Positions 49,161-64,000 of a DNA stretch of 64,000 nt are shown here, piece by piece. The first letter of the stretch is position 1, and each line of letters opens with the position of its first letter. Below the pieces are notes generated by a model that saw only the letters and a list, made by a program, of their open reading frames with translations, had not been told where the DNA came from and searched no databases. Made by a program: the position numbers and the translations under genes. The DNA is from Tragulus kanchil (lineage: Eukaryota; Chordata; Mammalia; Artiodactyla; Tragulidae), in the NCBI GenBank assembly GCA_022376925.1, contig JAIOJX010000003.1, forward strand, positions 35,889,874-35,953,873, written 5' to 3'.

Positions 49161-50472
49161 GAACCACATCCACAGCAAGACATGACATACTGCCGAGGCT
49201 TCAGCAGGCTTTCGCCTACTCTTTCCTAGTCAACACGCCCCTAAACTGACTGTTGGGTTGACTTTTATCACCACAGATGGTTACTCCAATATTGAACTTC
49301 ATGTAGATGGAATTATAGATGATGTTCTCTTCCTGGACTGGCTTATTTGACTCAACATTATATTTTTGAGATTCATCCATATATTTGCATTGCTCTGTGG
49401 TATTCCATTGAAGGTATGTTAAAATCCATTCTCCTGATGATGAAAGCTTGGTTATTTATAAGTTTGAGGCTTTATGAACATTCTTGAATGCATTGATGTT
49501 TCGATGCCTTATGCTATGGGTATATTCCAAATCTATAACTATTAGGATAAATGAGGTTCTTTTATCCTGAACAGAACAGGCAGCTGAACAGAACATGAAA
49601 ATACAAGTATTAACTGTATTTCTAAATATCAGCAAATTAGCAGAAATTAAAATTTGAAACAAATACTTCTTATAAAAGCATTTTTAAAACAAAATGCTTA
49701 GGAATGAATTAAACTACAGCCATGTTAACTTCTATACAAAAAGCTACAAAACTTTGATATAAGAAGATCCAAAATAAATGAGGGCGTATTACATTTTAAT
49801 GATTAGCAAACCAATATCATTCAGGTACCAATTCTTCTACAATTTATTTACAATAGAATTTCAAAAAATACATCATGTGAAATGAAATTACAGAACACTT
49901 ATTTCAGGAGAACAGTGCTATTCATCCTATTCATTCTCCTACAACACAAGACAGATAATCCCTTTGAGTTTAAAAACAGAAAGAGAAACTAGTTAAGATT
50001 AATAGACACAATGTTAATTTTACAAATGAGAAAACAAGGATCAGACAGGATGCACAGCTTTCTCGTGAACTGAGGACTAAGAGAAGACCTAGACTCCAGC
50101 TGTTGGCTGCAAACCAGTGTCTTCCTTCTGCATCAGGCGCCTCTCCAGTTTCCTCGGTCCTGTCTTGTTCACCCCAGGAAGCACACCCGTCCAGAACCAG
50201 CACTTTTCATGGCATGCACTCACGACAGAGAGAGACGATTCACTTAGGGATGAAAGTCCGTGAGAGCAGAATCCTGAGAACTGAAACAGGCTTTGGACCG
50301 ACCTCCCCTTACACATTAGTGCTCTTCTCAAGCTGTTTTATTTTCTGTCATTATTATGCTTGACTTCCACACAGTTTTCTGTTTTCTTCATTTCTTTGTG
50401 TAACTGTAATTTCTTCTATAAAGAGAATTTCTCTCTTCTCCATTGATTTATTTGATTACGTATGAAGTATTG
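49161..50472. other. SLAIN1 intron with old L1 3' fragment
   Basis: About 49255-49510 resembles an old L1 3' region (GATTCATCCATATATTTGC, GGTATTCCATTGAAGG). The rest is AT-rich with nothing recognised. Open frames of about 80 codons near 50000-50330 overlap on opposite strands and are not supported. Confidence 0.45.
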
Positions 50473-50473
50473 T

Positions 50474-50600
50474 AGTAATCGCTCAGTCGCATCTGATTCT
50501 TTGCGACCCCGTGGATGACAGCCTGCCAGGTTCCTCCGTCCATGGGATCCTCCAGGCAAGAATACTGGAGTGGGTTGCTATTTCCTATGCCAGGGTAAGT
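50474..50600 (-). mobile_element. Bov-tA SINE fragment
   Basis: ATCGCTCAGTCGCATCTG to GAGTGGGTTGCTATTTCC. The tRNA-like head is missing. Confidence 0.85.
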
Positions 50601-50948
50601 ATGGCCGTATGCTTATTTATTTTAATCTATGGGTTATCATCCTTTAATGTAATTATTTATTCTGTGGCTCAACCTGTTCCAGGTTTGGGGTCTGGAAGTG
50701 TCTTCAAGTTGCTTCCTCTGTTCTTCTGACCTGTTCTCATCAGTTTTCAAGCACTTCCATCTTCACTTTCCATTGTTTGTAGGGTACGTTCTATTTGGGG
50801 TTATGTACGTTTTTCTGGCCCTCAAATTGCGCTATGAACCCACACTGAGTAAGAGTCCACAAAACTCCTAATCATGACCCTATTACCATCACAATTGTAT
50901 GTTCCCCTTCTAAGCTTATATTATTGACTTTTATACTCAAGTACAGAA

Positions 50949-51221
50949 GTTTTTTTTTAATGTTGGCCTCTTTCATTGGTTATTTATTTATTTATTTTCA
51001 TCCATCTTTATTCTTTGGCCTGTGTGGGCCTCCCATTGCAGTGGCCTCTTCTCATTGCAGAGCACCGGCTCTGGGCACATACGCTCCAGAGCACTGGCTC
51101 CTAATTGGACACACCAGTTGAGCTGCTCCGCAGCACGTGGGATCCTCCCAGGCCGGGGATGGAACCGGCGCCCTTTGCACTGCAAGGCGGATTCTTTACC
51201 CACTGGACCACCGGGGAAGCT
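50949..51221 (-). mobile_element. CHR-2-like SINE, short-tail form, with target-site duplication
   Basis: TTATTTATTTATTTTCATCC tail, CATCTTTATTCTTTGGCC, and a head ending GGACCACCGGGGAAGC. The target site CTCAAGTACAGAA is at 50936-50948 and 51222-51234. It lacks the C-rich extension found in the long-tail copies. Confidence 0.92.
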
Positions 51222-51234
51222 CTCAAGTACAGAA

Positions 51235-52214
51235 CCTTTTATCTCAGTTAAATTTCATCATGACGTATGTGGCAACTGTCCTAGTCTCCTGACATAAAAT
51301 TAGTAGTCCTCTCCGTTTCCCACCATGAGTTTCTAGGGTGTCTTCTGTGTCTTTACACAAGCTATTAATTCAAATATTAACAGATGAAGCCAGGAGCTTC
51401 AGCCCTATACCATTCATTTATACATGTGTTCAAACATGCACTGAGAGCTCAGTGTGCCCAGCCGCTCGCCAGGTGCTGCGGGCAGAAAATCAGACGAGCA
51501 ATGGTCCACGCCTGGGGGAGTCTGTCAGCTGGCATGGAAGATAAACATAGTAACAGTCAAGTATGACACACCGCACAACAGAGGGAGGCACCAGAAACCT
51601 AACCCACTCTCAACAGGTGTTGGAGGTTCCCAGGGTCATCTGTCAGGGCCAACAAGGGGTCTTCTGGGCGCTGACTTTAGACATCTGGTTGATGGAGCTT
51701 GCCCGTACTCTCTAGGCCTTCTAGGTGTGGGCATATCAATACTGGACCTGTGACCCTGAATCTGCCTCCGGGGAGTCAGTCTCAAGCTTAACCCCAACTA
51801 CCCACACAGACAGCATGAGTAGGAGTGTGGGGTCGGGAGGGCCTGGAGCCCAGTCATCCCCGCACAAAATGAGAACACACGAAACGTCAATTGGACTCTT
51901 AGCGCGCTGCTCACCACTGGGTAAACGTACAGAGTAGAAGACGCTGGGGTGAGCCAAAATGAAGTAGAGAAATCCTACTCTTCAGTCACACTAGACTATA
52001 AGTTCATCTGTCCTGGGAAAGCTATGGACTGATGAAAAACAAGACCGAAGGAACAGCTAGACAGAACAGGTGTGCTTTCCTCAGAGTAAACGTATCAATG
52101 ACACAGCTAGCAAGAGGCAGGTCTGCACAGAAAATATTCTTGTAGGGTGAGTAGACAGATCAGTCACCACTCAGTGCTTCTACTGCTATCTGTGGGCATA
52201 AAGGACTGTCTGTG
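51235..52214. other. SLAIN1 intron with weak L2-like stretch
   Basis: Around 51420-51600, CATGCACTGAGAGCTCAGTG and GGCATGGAAGATAAACATAG weakly resemble L2. Otherwise unique. Confidence 0.35.
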
Positions 52215-52423
52215 CACTTAGTCACTCAGTCGTGTCTAACTCTTTGCGACCCCATGGACTGCAGCCTGCCAGGCTCCTCTGTCTATGGGATTCTCCAGGC
52301 AAGAATACTGGAGTAGGCTTCCATGCCTTCCTCCAGGGGATCTTCTTCCCCACCCAGGGATGGAACCTGTGTCTCCCAAACTGTAGGCAGATTCTTTCCC
52401 GTCTGAGCCACCAGGGAAGCCCA
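52215..52423 (-). mobile_element. Bov-tA SINE (three appearances through duplications 14 and 15)
   Basis: Well conserved: TTAGTCACTCAGTCGTGTC to GAGCCACCAGGGAAGCCC. Copies are at 53325-53533 (full) and 54602-54661 (head end only, cut by a junction). Confidence 0.9.
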
Positions 52424-52626
52424 CAGAGGATGACAGGTACTTTACTAATTATCGATGGGTGACACAGACACCGGAGAAACTACTACTCAACTGTAATGGT
52501 GAAATACAACATAAAAGTCACAAGGGGACAAGTTTCCTGTAGCATTAATAGAAAGAAAGAAAAATGAAACAGTAAAATAGTTTCCTAATGGTGTTTCAAA
52601 ATGACAAGAAAAAAAAATCTGTCCTA

Positions 52627-52803
<177 letters not shown>

Positions 52804-53736
52804 TCATGATTGCCCTACTCTCTAGGCCTTCTAGGTGTGGGCATATCAATACTGGACCTGTGACCCTGAATCTGCCTCCGGGGAGTCAGTCTCAAGCTTA
52901 ACCCCAACTACCCACACAGACAGCATGAGTAGGAGTGTGGGGTCGGGAGGGCCTGGAGCCCAGTCATCCCCGCACAAAATGAGAACACACGAAACGTCAA
53001 TTGGACTCTTAGCGCGCTGCTCACCACTGGGTAAACGTACAGAGTAGAAGACGCTGGGGTGAGCCAAAATGAAGTAGAGAAATCCTACTCTTCAGTCACA
53101 CTAGACTATAAGTTCATCTGTCCTGGGAAAGCTATGGACTGATGAAAAACAAGACCGAAGGAACAGCTAGACAGAACAGGTGTGCTTTCCTCAGAGTAAA
53201 CGTATCAATGACACAGCTAGCAAGAGGCAGGTCTGCACAGAAAATATTCTTGTAGGGTGAGTAGACAGATCAGTCACCACTCAGTGCTTCTACTGCTATC
53301 TGTGGGCATAAAGGACTGTCTGTGCACTTAGTCACTCAGTCGTGTCTAACTCTTTGCGACCCCATGGACTGCAGCCTGCCAGGCTCCTCTGTCTATGGGA
53401 TTCTCCAGGCAAGAATACTGGAGTAGGCTTCCATGCCTTCCTCCAGGGGATCTTCTTCCCCACCCAGGGATGGAACCTGTGTCTCCCAAACTGTAGGCAG
53501 ATTCTTTCCCGTCTGAGCCACCAGGGAAGCCCACAGAGGATGACAGGTACTTTACTAATTATCGATGGGTGACACAGACACCGGAGAAACTACTACTCAA
53601 CTGTAATGGTGAAATACAACATAAAAGTCACAAGGGGACAAGTTTCCTGTAGCATTAATAGAAAGAAAGAAAAATGAAACAGTAAAATAGTTTCCTAATG
53701 GTGTTTCAAAATGACAAGAAAAAAAAATCTGTCCTA

Positions 53737-53910
<174 letters not shown>

Positions 53911-54439
53911 TCACTGTGTTAACAACAACAACAAAAAACCCTCACAACTTTTATGCCGATCAAAACACTAGCTTTCCAAAGTAAACACAAAGAGAAATCG
54001 TATTTTGTTCAATGACAGACAGAAATTATTCTGTGTGTCGTGAACTCTAAGAAGCTAACGGATTACCCCTGGTACAGGGAATAAATTGACGTCTTCAGAA
54101 AGGCTCCACCCAGCAGACTGCTAATGAAAAGCACTTCTTCTATAAAAAAGGGAGGGATGAGCTAGTCAGTTAGCTGTCCTTATACAGTAGAGAGATAAAA
54201 TGATACTAAAATGAGGTTAGAAAATAATCTTCCAGCCGTTAGCATTTTAAAAGAAAGCCTAGAAATTGTTACATGTTAATTTAAAAATCTAGAAGTGTCA
54301 AATCAACCATTACTGAATCTTTTGCTAGCACATCAAAAAGAAAGCAATTCTTAAAATTCCTAACTTGAGATGTTTTCACGTAGCCACTGATCACATCAAC
54401 ATGACCACCTAACTTCTGGAAAGTTTTTTTATTATTATT

Positions 54440-54600
54440 CTTTATTTTAAAGGTTTTACAGAGTTTTGTTGGTCACAGACATGTATGTTCCCAGATCAGT
54501 CATATGCATATCCATGGCCCCACCGCCCCCACCAGTTTCCCCCCACCCCTCCAGACCATCGCCCCAGGGTCTTAAATATGACACCAAACCTTTGGAGACT
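54440..54600 (-). mobile_element. Unclassified retroelement 3' end, related to 6707-6959
   Basis: Minus strand reads GGTCTGGAGGGGTGGG ... ATATGCATATGACTGATCTG ... CAACAAAACTCTGTAAAACC and ends in AATAAAGAATAATAATAA. Duplicates are at about 55565-55740 and 56765-56940. Upstream sequence differs from the 6707 copy, so the family has variable 5' truncation. Confidence 0.5.
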
Positions 54601-54865
54601 TGCAACCTGTGTCTCCCAAACTGTAGGCAGATTCTTTCCGTCTGAGCCACCAGGGAAGCCCACAGAGGATGACAGGTACTTTACTAATTATCGATGGGTG
54701 ACACAGACACCGGAGAAACTACTACTCAACTGTAATGGTGAAATACAACATAAAAGTCACAAGGGGACAAGTTTCCTGTAGCATTAATAGAAAGAAAGAA
54801 AAATGAAACAGTAAAATAGTTTCCTAATGGTGTTTCAAAATGACAAGAAAAAAAAATCTGTCCTA

Positions 54866-55039
<174 letters not shown>

Positions 55040-55361
55040 TCACTGTGTTAACAACAACAACAAAAAACCCTCACAACTTTTATGCCGATCAAAACACTAG
55101 CTTTCCAAAGTAAACACAAAGAGAAATCGTATTTTGTTCAATGACAGACAGAAATTATTCTGTGTGTCGTGAACTCTAAGAAGCTAACGGATTACCCCTG
55201 GTACAGGGAATAAATTGACGTCTTCAGAAAGGCTCCACCCAGCAGACTGCTAATGAAAAGCACTTCTTCTATAAAAAAGGGAGGGATGAGCTAGTCAGTT
55301 AGCTGTCCTTATACAGTAGAGAGATAAAATGATACTAAAATGAGGTTAGAAAATAATCTTC

Positions 55362-57734
55362 CAGCCGTTAGCATTTTAAAAGAAAGCCTAGAAATTGTTA
55401 CATGTTAATTTAAAAATCTAGAAGTGTCAAATCAACCATTACTGAATCTTTTGCTAGCACATCAAAAAGAAAGCAATTCTTAAAATTCCTAACTTGAGAT
55501 GTTTTCACGTAGCCACTGATCACATCAACATGACCACCTAACTTCTGGAAAGTTTTTTTTTTATTATTATTCTTTATTTTAAAGGTTTTACAGAGTTTTG
55601 TTGGTCACAGACATGTATGTTCCCAGATCAGTCATATGCATATCCATGGTCACCCCCGCACCCAGTTTCCCCCCTCCCACCCCTCCAGACCATCGCCCCA
55701 GGGTCTTAAATATGACACCAAACCTTTGGAGACTTGCAACAACGCTTCCCTTTCGTTTTTGCTGAGTGCATCTTGCACCACAAAGTGGCAGCAGAGAGCC
55801 AGTCAGGCGCAGACCTTGATAAATTTGCTTTTAGCCAGGAAATGACCTGGCATCCACAAACGCACAAAACTGCAGCTCTCCAATATAGACGGTTTTCTCT
55901 TTATTAATACACATGCCCCCAAAACCAACGTACACATACCGGGTCATTCAAGCTCAGATAACAAAAGATATCTTTGCATACCTAAGCATAAACCCATTCA
56001 AGGACAAACAGGATTCTTTTTTCCTCCCCTTCACATACAGCTCCTTCTACATCCCTGAGGTCCCTTGATTCCAGCCCTGCCCACAAAGTCACCTAACCCA
56101 AAAAGGGGCAGAATCTTCCAAGTTTCACTTCCCTTCTTCCTCCTCAGCTCCAAGTCCTATCAATTCTGCCTTGGAAATACTGAACGCCTCTCCCTCCACC
56201 ACCTAGCAGAGACCTCAGTATCTGTTGTCCGCATTTTCACAGAAATCCTCTTAGCGGGTCTCTGTGCACCCTGTCTGTTCCTCCCCACCTTCCACACAGT
56301 CAGCGACGTCCAGCCACTTCCTAAAATCCTCCAGTCACTTCCCCCTCCTTCCTGTCCCCTTCCTCTGAGAAAGGACCCTTTTGAGGTAGAATCCCTACCC
56401 AGCCTTACCGCCTACTGCCTCCCAGCACCCCCAATGCAGCCTACTCACCAACCAGAGTGAACAGACTTTCCAAATACCTCACCCTCTCCTGCCCCTGTGA
56501 CCCTGTTGGTCCTTCCGATTGGACACCCTGCCCCACTAAAATGTTTGAGGTGTATTTCAGCCGTTAGCATTTTAAAAGAAAGCCTAGAAATTGTTACATG
56601 TTAATTTAAAAATCTAGAAGTGTCAAATCAACCATTACTGAATCTTTTGCTAGCACATCAAAAAGAAAGCAATTCTTAAAATTCCTAACTTGAGATGTTT
56701 TCACGTAGCCACTGATCACATCAACATGACCACCTAACTTCTGGAAAGTTTTTTTTTTATTATTATTCTTTATTTTAAAGGTTTTACAGAGTTTTGTTGG
56801 TCACAGACATGTATGTTCCCAGATCAGTCATATGCATATCCATGGCCCCCACCGCCCCCCACCAGTTTCCCCTCCACCCCTCCAGACCATCGCCCCAGGG
56901 TCTTAAATATGACACCAAACCTTTGGAGACTTGCAACAACGCTTCCCTTTCGTTTTTGCTGAGTGCATCTTGCACCACAAAGTGGCAGCAGAGAGCCAGT
57001 CAGGCGCAGACCTTGATAAATTTGCTTTTAGCCAGGAAATGACCTGGCATCCACAAACGCACAAAACTGCAGCTCTCCAATATAGACGGTTTTCTCTTTA
57101 TTAATACACATGCCCCCAAAACCAACGTACACATACCGGGTCATTCAAGCTCAGATAACAAAAGATATCTTTGCATACCTAAGCATAAACCCATTCAAGG
57201 ACAAACAGGATTCTTTTTTCCTCCCCTTCACATACAGCTCCTTCTACATCCCTGAGGTCCCTTGATTCCAGCCCTGCCCACAAAGTCACCTAACCCAAAA
57301 AGGGGCAGAATCTTCCAAGTTTCACTTCCCTTCTTCCTCCTCAGCTCCAAGTCCTATCAATTCTGCCTTGGAAATACTGAACGCCTCTCCCTCCACCACC
57401 TAGCAGAGACCTCAGTATCTGTTGTCCGCATTTTCACAGAAATCCTCTTAGCGGGTCTCTGTGCACCCTGTCTGTTCCTCCCCACCTTCCACACAGTCAG
57501 CGACGTCCAGCCACTTCCTAAAATCCTCCAGTCACTTCCCCCTCCTTCCTGTCCCCTTCCTCTGAGAAAGGACCCTTTTGAGGTAGAATCCCTACCCAGC
57601 CTTACCGCCTACTGCCTCCCAGCACCCCCAATGCAGCCTACTCACCAACCAGAGTGAACAGACTTTCCAAATACCTCACCCTCTCCTGCCCCTGTGACCC
57701 TGTTGGTCCTTCCGATTGGACACCCTGCCCCACT
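55362..57734. repeat. Tandem direct duplication 16 (unit about 1176 bp)
   Basis: Copy 1 is 55362-56537 and copy 2 is 56558-57734, with a 20-bp filler 56538-56557. It overlaps duplication 15, so the AT-rich segment at 55362-55740 has three copies. This is the longest unit in the set. Confidence 0.95.
55741..56537. other. SLAIN1 intron, C/T-rich unique sequence (repeated by duplication 16)
   Basis: A pyrimidine-rich stretch supports a 131-codon plus-strand frame (56065; repeat at 57262) with no recognisable domain. It is repeated at 56938-57734. Confidence 0.4.
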
Positions 57735-57744
57735 TTCGTGGAAC

Positions 57745-58220
57745 TGTTGCAGGGAGGAAGCCAATTCTGACTCCACCTAGGAACCTGTTTCTTTGATTTG
57801 CTTTTCGTGGAGTTTGTTATTATAATCATACAGAATGGTGTGCCTTTGAGACTCCCACCCCTCTGGCCTGACTGTCAAGCTACAGTGCCTTTGTTAAAAC
57901 CCTGTGGATGGCAGGAAGGGAGAAATGAACACGTCGCCTGCCCGAGGCTTGCCATTCTAGGAGATGTTTGCAAGATGAATGGCCTTTTCACTTTGCTTCC
58001 TCACCTCCTTCCATTTCTCATCTATAAAAGAACCTGGTTTCCAGAACCCAATAAGATGGCTATTTTGAAGCACTAGCCTGCCATCTTCTCAGTCAGCTGC
58101 TTCCCGAATAAAGTCGTTTTCCTCGTCTCAAAACCTCATCTCAAAAAAAAAAAAAAAAACCTCATCTCAGATTCACCGGCCTGTCGTGCAGTGAGCAGAG
58201 CAAGCGTGGACTCAGTAACA
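57745..58220 (+). mobile_element. Solo ERV LTR in a SLAIN1 intron, antisense to the gene
   Basis: Starts TGTTGCAGGG and ends GGACTCAGTAACA. It contains CTATAAAAG (58022-58030, TATA box), AATAAA (58107-58112) and a U5-like GGCCTGTCGTGCAGTGAGC. This TG...CA layout with promoter and polyadenylation signal in order is that of a complete LTR. No internal retroviral sequence adjoins it, so it is probably a solo LTR. The left boundary is approximate, and no clear target-site duplication is visible. Confidence 0.7.
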
Positions 58221-58879
58221 GAGTGAATGAATGAATGTGTGCTTACTGTGTGTATACTACACAGTGTGTTAAGTGAGTTCCCAACGCTCAGCGAGGGTAT
58301 AGTCTAGACCAGTGTTTCTCAATCTTTTCTTCTACAATCAATCTTTAGGAAGTCTTTAAGGAATCAAGGTGGCAGCCAATTATCCACCGAACATCTAAAT
58401 CTAGCTTTCCCATCAATAAAGGCTTCGAGGAAGATCCTCTGGCTAATAATGATTACATCCACCATGCCACTGATTCTCCCCTCACCCCTTCTGTACCCTA
58501 AAAACTATAGTTAGCAAATGGTCTGCAGGATTTAACCATTTATCACACCTAGCAAATTGCTTCAAACATCGTAGTCTCCAGGGCCACTCCTAGGTGATTT
58601 GTTCCAAGATCCTGAAGCTGCTAATAGCACCAAACCTTATGTATATTAATAGGATGCTTTCCTACACATGTACTGGCAGGAAAGTAGCCTATAGAGAATG
58701 GATGCAGCAGGCAGAGGGCTGATTCACATTCCCAGTGGGACAGAGCAGGAAGGCACAAGATTCCCTCATACTGCTCAGCACAATACACACTTTAAAACTC
58801 CTGAACTATGGATGGAATTCTCCATTTAACATTTTCAGACTGCAGTTGGTCATGGATAACTAAAGCCACAGGTAAGGGG
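58221..58879. other. SLAIN1 intron, nothing recognised
   Basis: No exon or named element. CAGTGTTTCTCAATC and CCAGGGCCACTCCTAGGTG hint at an old DNA transposon, but too weakly to call. Confidence 0.35.
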
Positions 58880-59085
58880 GCTGACTCTCAGGTGGCTCCG
58901 TTGTAAAGAATGCACCTGCCAATGCAGGATACATAGGAGACACAGGTTCAATCCCTGGGTCAGGAAGATCCCCTGGAGGAGGGCATGGCAACTCACTCCA
59001 GTATTCTTGCCTGGGAAATCCCATGGACAGAGGAGCCAGGCAGTCCATGGGGTCACAAAAGAGTCAGACACAACTAAGCAAGATG
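58880..59085 (+). mobile_element. Bov-tA SINE
   Basis: GGGCTGACTCTCAGGTGGC to CAGACACAACTAAGCAAGATG. Confidence 0.88.
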
Positions 59086-62433
<3,348 letters not shown>

Positions 62434-62660
62434 CAGTTTAGTCACTCAGTCATGTCTGACTCTTTGTGACCCCATGGACTGTAGCACACCAGGCGTTCCT
62501 GTCCTTCATCACCTTCCAGAGTTTGCTCAAAGTCATGTCTACTGACTCAGTGATGCCATCCAACCATCTCATCCTCTGTCGTCCCCTTCTCCTTCTGTCT
62601 TCTATTTTTCCCAGCATCGGTCTTTTCCTTTGAGTTGCCTCTTGCATCAGGTGGCCAAAG
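62434..62660 (-). mobile_element. BovB LINE fragment (cut by duplication 17)
   Basis: Minus-strand reading encodes [19 protein letters not shown] and further BovB reverse-transcriptase C-terminal residues, then the 3' end reading into GTCACTCAGTCATG. It ends at the junction and matches the left part of 63492-64000. Confidence 0.9.
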
Positions 62661-63491
62661 TCCCATGTCTCCTGAGACCTATAAAAACAACAGGAAATAC
62701 TGTTATCTTCTGGGGCATTTCGGTCTGGCTTCATTACGAAGTACTAATTCATCAAATATTGGAGGAAAATTCATGCCAAACAAATGATTCAAGTGGAGAC
62801 CCACTCTCTTGTTCTTAGCTTATTAAATCCCAAGAAAACAGACACATTTACCTACCAGACAGAGAGGCTAATACTAGACTATTCTGTCTTGGGAAAAAGA
62901 TCACCCTCATTCCAGGGATGATTAAATACACTGCTCCAGTTCATCAATCATCAATCAATATTCCCAAACAATTCCTTCTGAAATCCAGAGAGATGCCCAG
63001 GATGGCTGCTTAGGAAAACCTATTTATCATTGTTATGAGTCAGGCAATTCAAAGAATCAAATCTCTGTTCAAGTAGCAACTCCTCCTGCTCCCCACCCCA
63101 ACTTTCAAAGTCCAAGGAGAGTTCAAAACCTGGTGCACACATATTTTCTAACAAGGTCACTTCTCTTGTTCTTTTTGTTACTAATATTACCTTTTTCTAA
63201 GCACACTGACACTTCAAAACTTCAGTAGTTTTGGGTCATCCTCAGTGATGACCATCTAAAAATAGTCAAACTGCAAGTCTCTAGTTATTTACCTCATTGA
63301 CAACCCACAGTACTTTTTTAAGTGGTCTATGCCTGACTCCTTAACTTCTGAGGCTGACATCTCACCTTTCGGCTACATATTTTTTTAGAAGGAGTTACTG
63401 TTAGTTTCTGTTACAAAATAATATAATCATTTTTTCTCTCAAAATGTTAACTTTTTAAATCCTGCGTAAGCAATGCTATCTTTCTCATGCT

Positions 63492-64000
63492 TCAGTTTAG
63501 TCACTCAGTCATGTCTGACTCTTTGTGACCCCATGGACTGTAGCACACCAGGCGTTCCTGTCCTTCATCACCTTCCAGAGTTTGCTCAAAGTCATGTCTA
63601 CTGACTCAGTGATGCCATCCAACCATCTCATCCTCTGTCGTCCCCTTCTCCTTCTGTCTTCTATTTTTCCCAGCATCGGGGTCTTTTCCTTTGAGTTGCC
63701 TCTTTGCATCAGGTGGCCAAAGTATTGGAGCTTCCGCATCAGTCCTTCCAATGAATAGTCAGGATTGATTCCCTTTAGAAATGACTGGTTTCATCTCTTT
63801 GCAGTCCAAGGGGCTCTCAAGAATCTTCTCCAACACCACAGTTCAGAGGCATCAATTCTTCAGCACTCAGCCTTCTTTATGGTCCAACTCTCACATCCGT
63901 ACATGACTATCGGGAAAACCACAGCTTTGACTACATAGACCTTTGTTGGGAAAGTGATGTCTCTGCTTTTTAATACACTGTCTATGTTTGTCATAGCTTT
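63492..64000 (-). mobile_element. BovB (RTE-type) LINE 3' part, runs off the window
   Basis: The minus strand encodes the BovB reverse-transcriptase C-terminus ([27 protein letters not shown]) preceded by the usual BovB text. It continues past 64000. The frame is interrupted before the conserved catalytic region would be reached, so this is an inactive remnant in antisense to the plus strand, same strand as SLAIN1. Confidence 0.92.

Noticed and set aside
56065..57657. A 131-codon frame present twice (56065 and 57262)
   Set aside because: It lies in a pyrimidine-rich SLAIN1 intron and is doubled by duplication 16. A low stop-codon frequency is expected from the composition.
63509..63751. An active BovB reverse transcriptase
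   Set aside because: Only the C-terminal end is readable, and frame breaks and the window edge leave no catalytic region.

Overview
The window is ruminant nuclear DNA. Its interspersed repeats are the ruminant set: tRNA-headed Bov-tA SINEs, CHR-2 SINEs, a BovB (RTE) LINE whose 3' reverse-transcriptase tail is readable, ruminant L1 pieces and ERV LTRs. No bacterial, plasmid or phage feature is present. The species cannot be named from the sequence alone.

The only protein-coding gene I can support is SLAIN1, a microtubule plus-end tracking protein. It lies on the minus strand in the right third. Its last four coding exons are present with consensus splice sites and phases that fit together: 61276-61610 (335 bp), 53742-53897 (156 bp), 47259-47544 (286 bp) and a terminal exon at 44661-44736 that ends in the stop codon. 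A 3' UTR follows down to about 43630, with AATAAA on the minus strand at 43648-43653. The upstream exons lie beyond 64000. Positions 1 to about 43600 are gene-free flank downstream of SLAIN1. In mammals this is the interval towards EDNRB.

The dominant structure is not a gene. Seventeen direct tandem duplications, almost all 1.06-1.13 kb (one 1.2 kb), are spread over the whole window and make up about 18.9 kb of it. Their junctions are near 1578, 4906, 11221, 15811, 17641, 22116, 27008, 30167, 33553, 37750, 40867, 46179, 48036, 52816, 54604, 56558 and 62671. They ignore repeat, intron and exon boundaries. Copies are nearly identical, and indels crowd into the end of the first copy. Two junctions carry a short error-ridden continuation of the true downstream sequence. 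This is best read as unmerged overlaps between contigs, that is, an assembly artefact. The duplications create false extra SLAIN1 exons at 52632-52770 (truncated), 54871-55026 and 48382-48664. The true locus would be about 45 kb.

Region by region: 1-14 kb is repeat-rich flank with a double insertion at one target site (6695-7230) and a SINE nested in a SINE (10591-11067). 14-28 kb has two overlapping duplications, L2 and MaLR-like remnants and a hAT-type fossil. 28.1-29.05 kb is a minus-strand ERV LTR beside a 50-bp tandem array of tRNA T-arm-like units. 29-43 kb contains more duplications, L1 and L2 pieces and several young SINE insertions with perfect target-site duplications. 43.6-64 kb is the 3' half of SLAIN1, with a solo LTR in an intron and BovB at the right edge.

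The most interesting genuine biology is a homogeneous CHR-2-like SINE subfamily (about ten independent copies) that shares a distinctive body and, in part, a C-rich 3' extension. Several copies have long A tails and 11-14 bp target-site duplications. I found no new gene system.
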